A stretch of DNA of 64,000 bases from Eremophila alpestris peregrina (taxonomy: Eukaryota; Chordata; Aves; Passeriformes; Alaudidae): positions 10,420,698 to 10,484,697 of the forward strand of contig WMCF01000015.1 of NCBI GenBank assembly GCA_009792885.1. The letters run 5' to 3'. Shown here piece by piece: positions 60,631 through 64,000 of the stretch; positions within the stretch are counted from its first letter, which is position 1, and the number at the start of each line of letters is the position of its first letter. The position numbers and the translations under genes are program-made. Below the pieces are notes generated by a model that saw only the letters and a program-made list of their open reading frames with translations, was not told where the DNA came from and made no database searches.

Positions 60631-63082
60631 TAGCGTACGTACCAGATATTTTAACACTTCAGGCACTTAATACATCCACACAATGGTTTAAATATAAAGA
60701 ATTTGTATTTAATTCAGCGGTGACCATGTTTTTGCAGAAGCTGATCTTTCCACTTTCACTCAGTAATAGAGTAGACATAATCCTTAAAATTTCAGGCTGA
60801 TCAGAATGAGACATGAGTTAATATTGGATTGGGGGAAAAATGTTTCTTTATGTACAGTAGTTCACTTTGCAAGTACCTCCTCCTGCATTAACCATTGCTT
60901 AATATTTTGAGAAGGTATAAAAATTATTATCAAATGAAGGATTAATTCAAGAAAAGTATTTTATTTTCAATGACCCTATGTAGATAACTACCTTGAATAA
61001 CATGCAGACAGTACAGCAAAGACATTTTAATTTTTCTGCCTTGTTGTGTTTGTTGCGCAGCACAATGCACACAACTCAGATCAGGATGTATTCAGTTCCC
61101 ATTACTGTAGGGTTCCTGGGATTGTTAATTTTTGCTCTGCTTTGAGATATTCTCAGTCAATTTACTTACAATCCATATTCTATACGTAGGCATACTATTT
61201 ATGCACATATCAATTTTGAAGACATGTACCAGAAGAGCAATCTACCATGTAAAAGCTATTCCAGCTAGCAGTTCTGTGCTCTTGTTCATTGGGTAGACAA
61301 TTGAAATTGAGGTTTTTATGTCCCTAAGGAATACGGAAAGTATTAACATGTTGGTTATTTTGTTGACAACTGTCACATTGCTACAATACAATTTGAAATA
61401 GAAATTGTCTTTAATTGGTCTTTCCCTCACAATCCCATATTACCATAAATAAAGAGAAAAAGGTTTTACTCTTGCAGAGGCTGTTCATTTTCCCACTAAT
61501 TAAGCATTTTCATTTTTCAACAAAACAAATAAATTGTTTTTTTCCCTGAAGAAAGTCACTATGAAGAAGTAAAATGAGATAATTTTATTCTATGTTGAAG
61601 GAAATGCCTTTTGACTTCTACTGAACCGCTTGCTGAGTTTTTGATTTTGTTAACCAAATGGTTACTACATGGAGTCATAGACATGTGCAGAACTAGGGAT
61701 AGAGAAGGTTTCAAATATTTGATATTTCAGTGCTGCTTAAAGAAATATAATCTCAGATTTGTCAAATGGAAGTGCTATCTTATTGAGGATAAAAACTTCA
61801 AACATCAACTTCCTACAAATAATTTTCTTCAGTATCTGAGCTACACTGTGTAAGTATGAAGAAAGTGATGTCTGGTGAATAAAGCTAGTACTTAAAAAAA
61901 TAATGTATATAACAATTTTTAATTTCTGAAACTCTGTTAGGGATAGATCACCCTATTTTTCTCTGACAGATGTAATTATTGTGTAAGTTGTAGCATCTGT
62001 AAATATTTCTTGATTGATAATTTGTGAGAAGAGAGGTGCTAGTGTCCTACATTTAGGCTGTGTAGACTTAACAGTGGTCTCAAAGAATATTGCAGATTGT
62101 TTTAAGAGTATTGTTTAAAGTCACATCTGCAATGCCTGCACACTCAGCATTCTCTTTCTCCATAATCTACTTTTAAACAGATAAAATTTAAACATCTGTA
62201 TCTAAGCTTCTCACTTCAGCCTGAATTTTTAGTTAAAAGAGAAACAGAAAACAATTTGTCTCATTTATTTTAGGCACCTCTCCTTTCCACTTACATACCC
62301 GTAATTGTCTATATCTCAGGAAGAAAAAAAAAGCTGGATGACTGATTTTGAGACAACAAAGTTAGAGCAAGCAAATCCCACCCTTTCTAATGAATAATAC
62401 TTTCTTTTAACTACATAAGAAAGTTGAACAAGACAGAAGTATGGTTTTGATCTGACCAAACACTTTTACCAACTCAAGAATCTCTGTATTTGGATGAACC
62501 TCAGAACAGGTTTGGCTCCAATTATTTGTTCAGCTCTGCCAAGCAAAGCCAGGGCCTCTGCAGAGAAAATACTATTGTCTCTTATCTCAGTATGGGACCT
62601 GAGTGATCACAGTGACAACATGAATAATAAAGCTTCTATCAGCTGCAAGATTTCTGAGGCATACAGCCAGAATGTTTTCCTATTATCTCAAAAGGAGCTT
62701 AGGCATTAAGTTGTTTGGTTTCACTATCTTCACTTCATCACAGTGTTAAATCTAGCTGTCTAAATAAAAGATGCAATTCAGCCCAAATCCCAGAACATGT
62801 ACTAATTATCCTGCACTAAATAAAAAACTTTTTAGGTTACTTAAAAATTATTGTGAGCAAGGAATAAGCTAACATTAGGGAATTACAGCTAACAGCTAAT
62901 TAAGAATTTTTACCTGAATATAGACTGAGGGAAGATGACAGAATCTGGTCCTTGGAAAATTCATGTAATAATTTATTGTCAAGGAAGGAAATGTCCATCC
63001 CCCATGGCCAAAGAGCTCAGGTTAAGCTACAACATACTGTATGTTTTTCAGATCAGAGCTAAGCAGTTCTACTGACAAGGAA

Positions 63083-63118
63083 AAATACATACATACAAAC
63101 ATACAAAAATACATACAA
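63083..63118. repeat. Imperfect (ACAT)n microsatellite
   Basis: ATACATACATACAAACATAC is followed by AAAAATACATACAAC. It is a short interrupted tetranucleotide repeat. Confidence 0.8.
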
Positions 63119-64000
63119 CTGCCTTTTTTCAGAGGAACAAAGAACGGCTGGAATATCATTGGAGCTGCTGTAAATCAGAGGGAAAATGCTCTGTATTTCT
63201 GCCCTATATCCACTGCCTAACTATTTCCATTACAGAAAACTGAATGGGATTGCAAGCTGTGGGTAGTTGGCTTAGAAGAAGTATCTGACACTCATGTCTT
63301 GATGTCTTGGCTACCTGGCATATCACAGGGCTTCTTCAGTGCATTGTCCTCCATTGCTGTGAGCAGTGTTCTCCCCTCAGAGGTGGCTTCTGCCACTAAA
63401 AGGTTGTCACTTCAGCTCAGAAGCCATGGTTTAATGTCAATGAGAAGTCAATTAAGAAATATCTACATATTCATGACACTTTCATAACTTACAGACATTA
63501 TGTGCACAGTGAGCTGGCAGAAGCTGAAATGCTGTCCCTGAACTAGTGTGATAAGGACTGTAATGAAACACTTATGGGATTAATAATTTTTAGGAGTGTC
63601 ATATTAGTACTATAGCTCAGTTTGTGCTTTGGCTTTTACTAAACAAGAGTTGGTTCATTATTATTTTAAGCCTTACACAATAAGTCAGTGAAAGCATATG
63701 TTCATATGCTGTGTAACACAGTATAAAAAACTCTGGTAAAAAGATGTGCTGGCATATGATCTGAGTTAAAGTCTTCCTGCCTCTAATGTTTGTAGAAAAT
63801 TTTACTTGGTTAATAAATTTTAAGTTAGGTTTTCTTTTGAAAATAAAGTTGTGATCAGATAAAATTATATTGAAGGTAGTCTTTCTCACTGCTCAACTAT
63901 ACTGGCATTTTTCCAGATAAGAAGAAAAGCACAAAATGCATGAAGACATATAAAAAACATCATAACCAAAGAACTCGTATTTCTATGAAACCTCAAAAGA

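Larger units (their letters stand above)
59245..64000. other. AT-rich non-coding stretch to the end of the window
   Basis: No gene or transposable element was recognised. It holds a TA/GA microsatellite (60589-60630), a short CA run at about 60231-60242, CAACAACAACAA at about 60400, and an ACAT-type run at about 63083-63118. Short open frames here have no recognisable domain. Confidence 0.5.

Noticed and set aside
1..64000. tRNA, rRNA, snoRNA, CRISPR array, insertion sequence or operon signals
   Set aside because: None was seen: there are no tRNA A/B box pairs with a cloverleaf, no regularly spaced identical repeats, and the repeat content is that of a bird chromosome.

Overview
The window reads as nuclear DNA from a bird, probably a neoavian and perhaps a songbird. 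Eight recognisable pieces of CR1 non-LTR retrotransposon are spread along both strands. They end, or on the minus strand begin, in the ATTCTATG / ATTCTGTG type short repeats typical of CR1. Several solo long terminal repeats (LTRs) resemble avian ERVL-type endogenous retroviruses. There are no Alu, L1, or other mammalian repeats, the background is AT-rich with few CpG, and there is no bacterial gene packing. Family names come from recalled consensus sequences, not from a database search.

I find no protein-coding gene or RNA gene that I can defend. The open frames are short and scattered and mostly start at chance ATGs. The longest ones lie in CR1, in LTRs, or in simple repeats. The window is therefore best described as intergenic sequence or the inside of a very long intron, carrying a scatter of decayed retroelements.

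Layout: 1-1.0 kb AT-rich with a TGTATATAAGAT tandem array; 1.0-1.9 kb CR1 (+); 3.8-4.2 kb possible old LTR (-); 7.05-7.37 kb decayed ERVL-like LTR (-); 10.0-10.7 kb CR1 (-); 11.5 kb poly-A/GA tract; 11.75 kb CR1 remnant (-); 12-20 kb featureless, with one unexplained 127-codon antisense frame at 19.2-19.6 kb; 20.5-20.8 kb CR1 (-); 21-29 kb featureless; 29.1 kb (AAAAC)12 followed by a CR1 tail (+); 30.3 and 31.6 kb a diverged direct repeat; 36.06-36.85 kb a CR1 (+) with two large internal gaps; 39.0 kb possible LTR scrap and 39.4-40.0 kb CR1 (+); 40-50 kb AT-rich sequence with stretches that look like non-coding regulatory DNA at 42.2-43.3 kb; 50.45 kb CR1 (-); 52.8-53.9 kb two different solo LTRs side by side; 54.1 kb polypurine tract; 58.4-59.2 kb a third full-length solo LTR with an internal 45-bp repeat; 59-64 kb AT-rich with a TA/GA microsatellite at 60.6 kb.

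The most notable signals are four. The LTR at 53.35-53.90 kb has a duplicated enhancer-like segment with two perfect AP-1 sites upstream of a TATA-like box. The LTR at 58.4 kb has 45-bp repeats that keep frames open on both strands. The CR1 at 36 kb is a mosaic of three separated parts of the element. The ~150-bp diverged repeat pair around 30-32 kb is not explained by any family I recognise. I see no evidence of a new multi-gene system.
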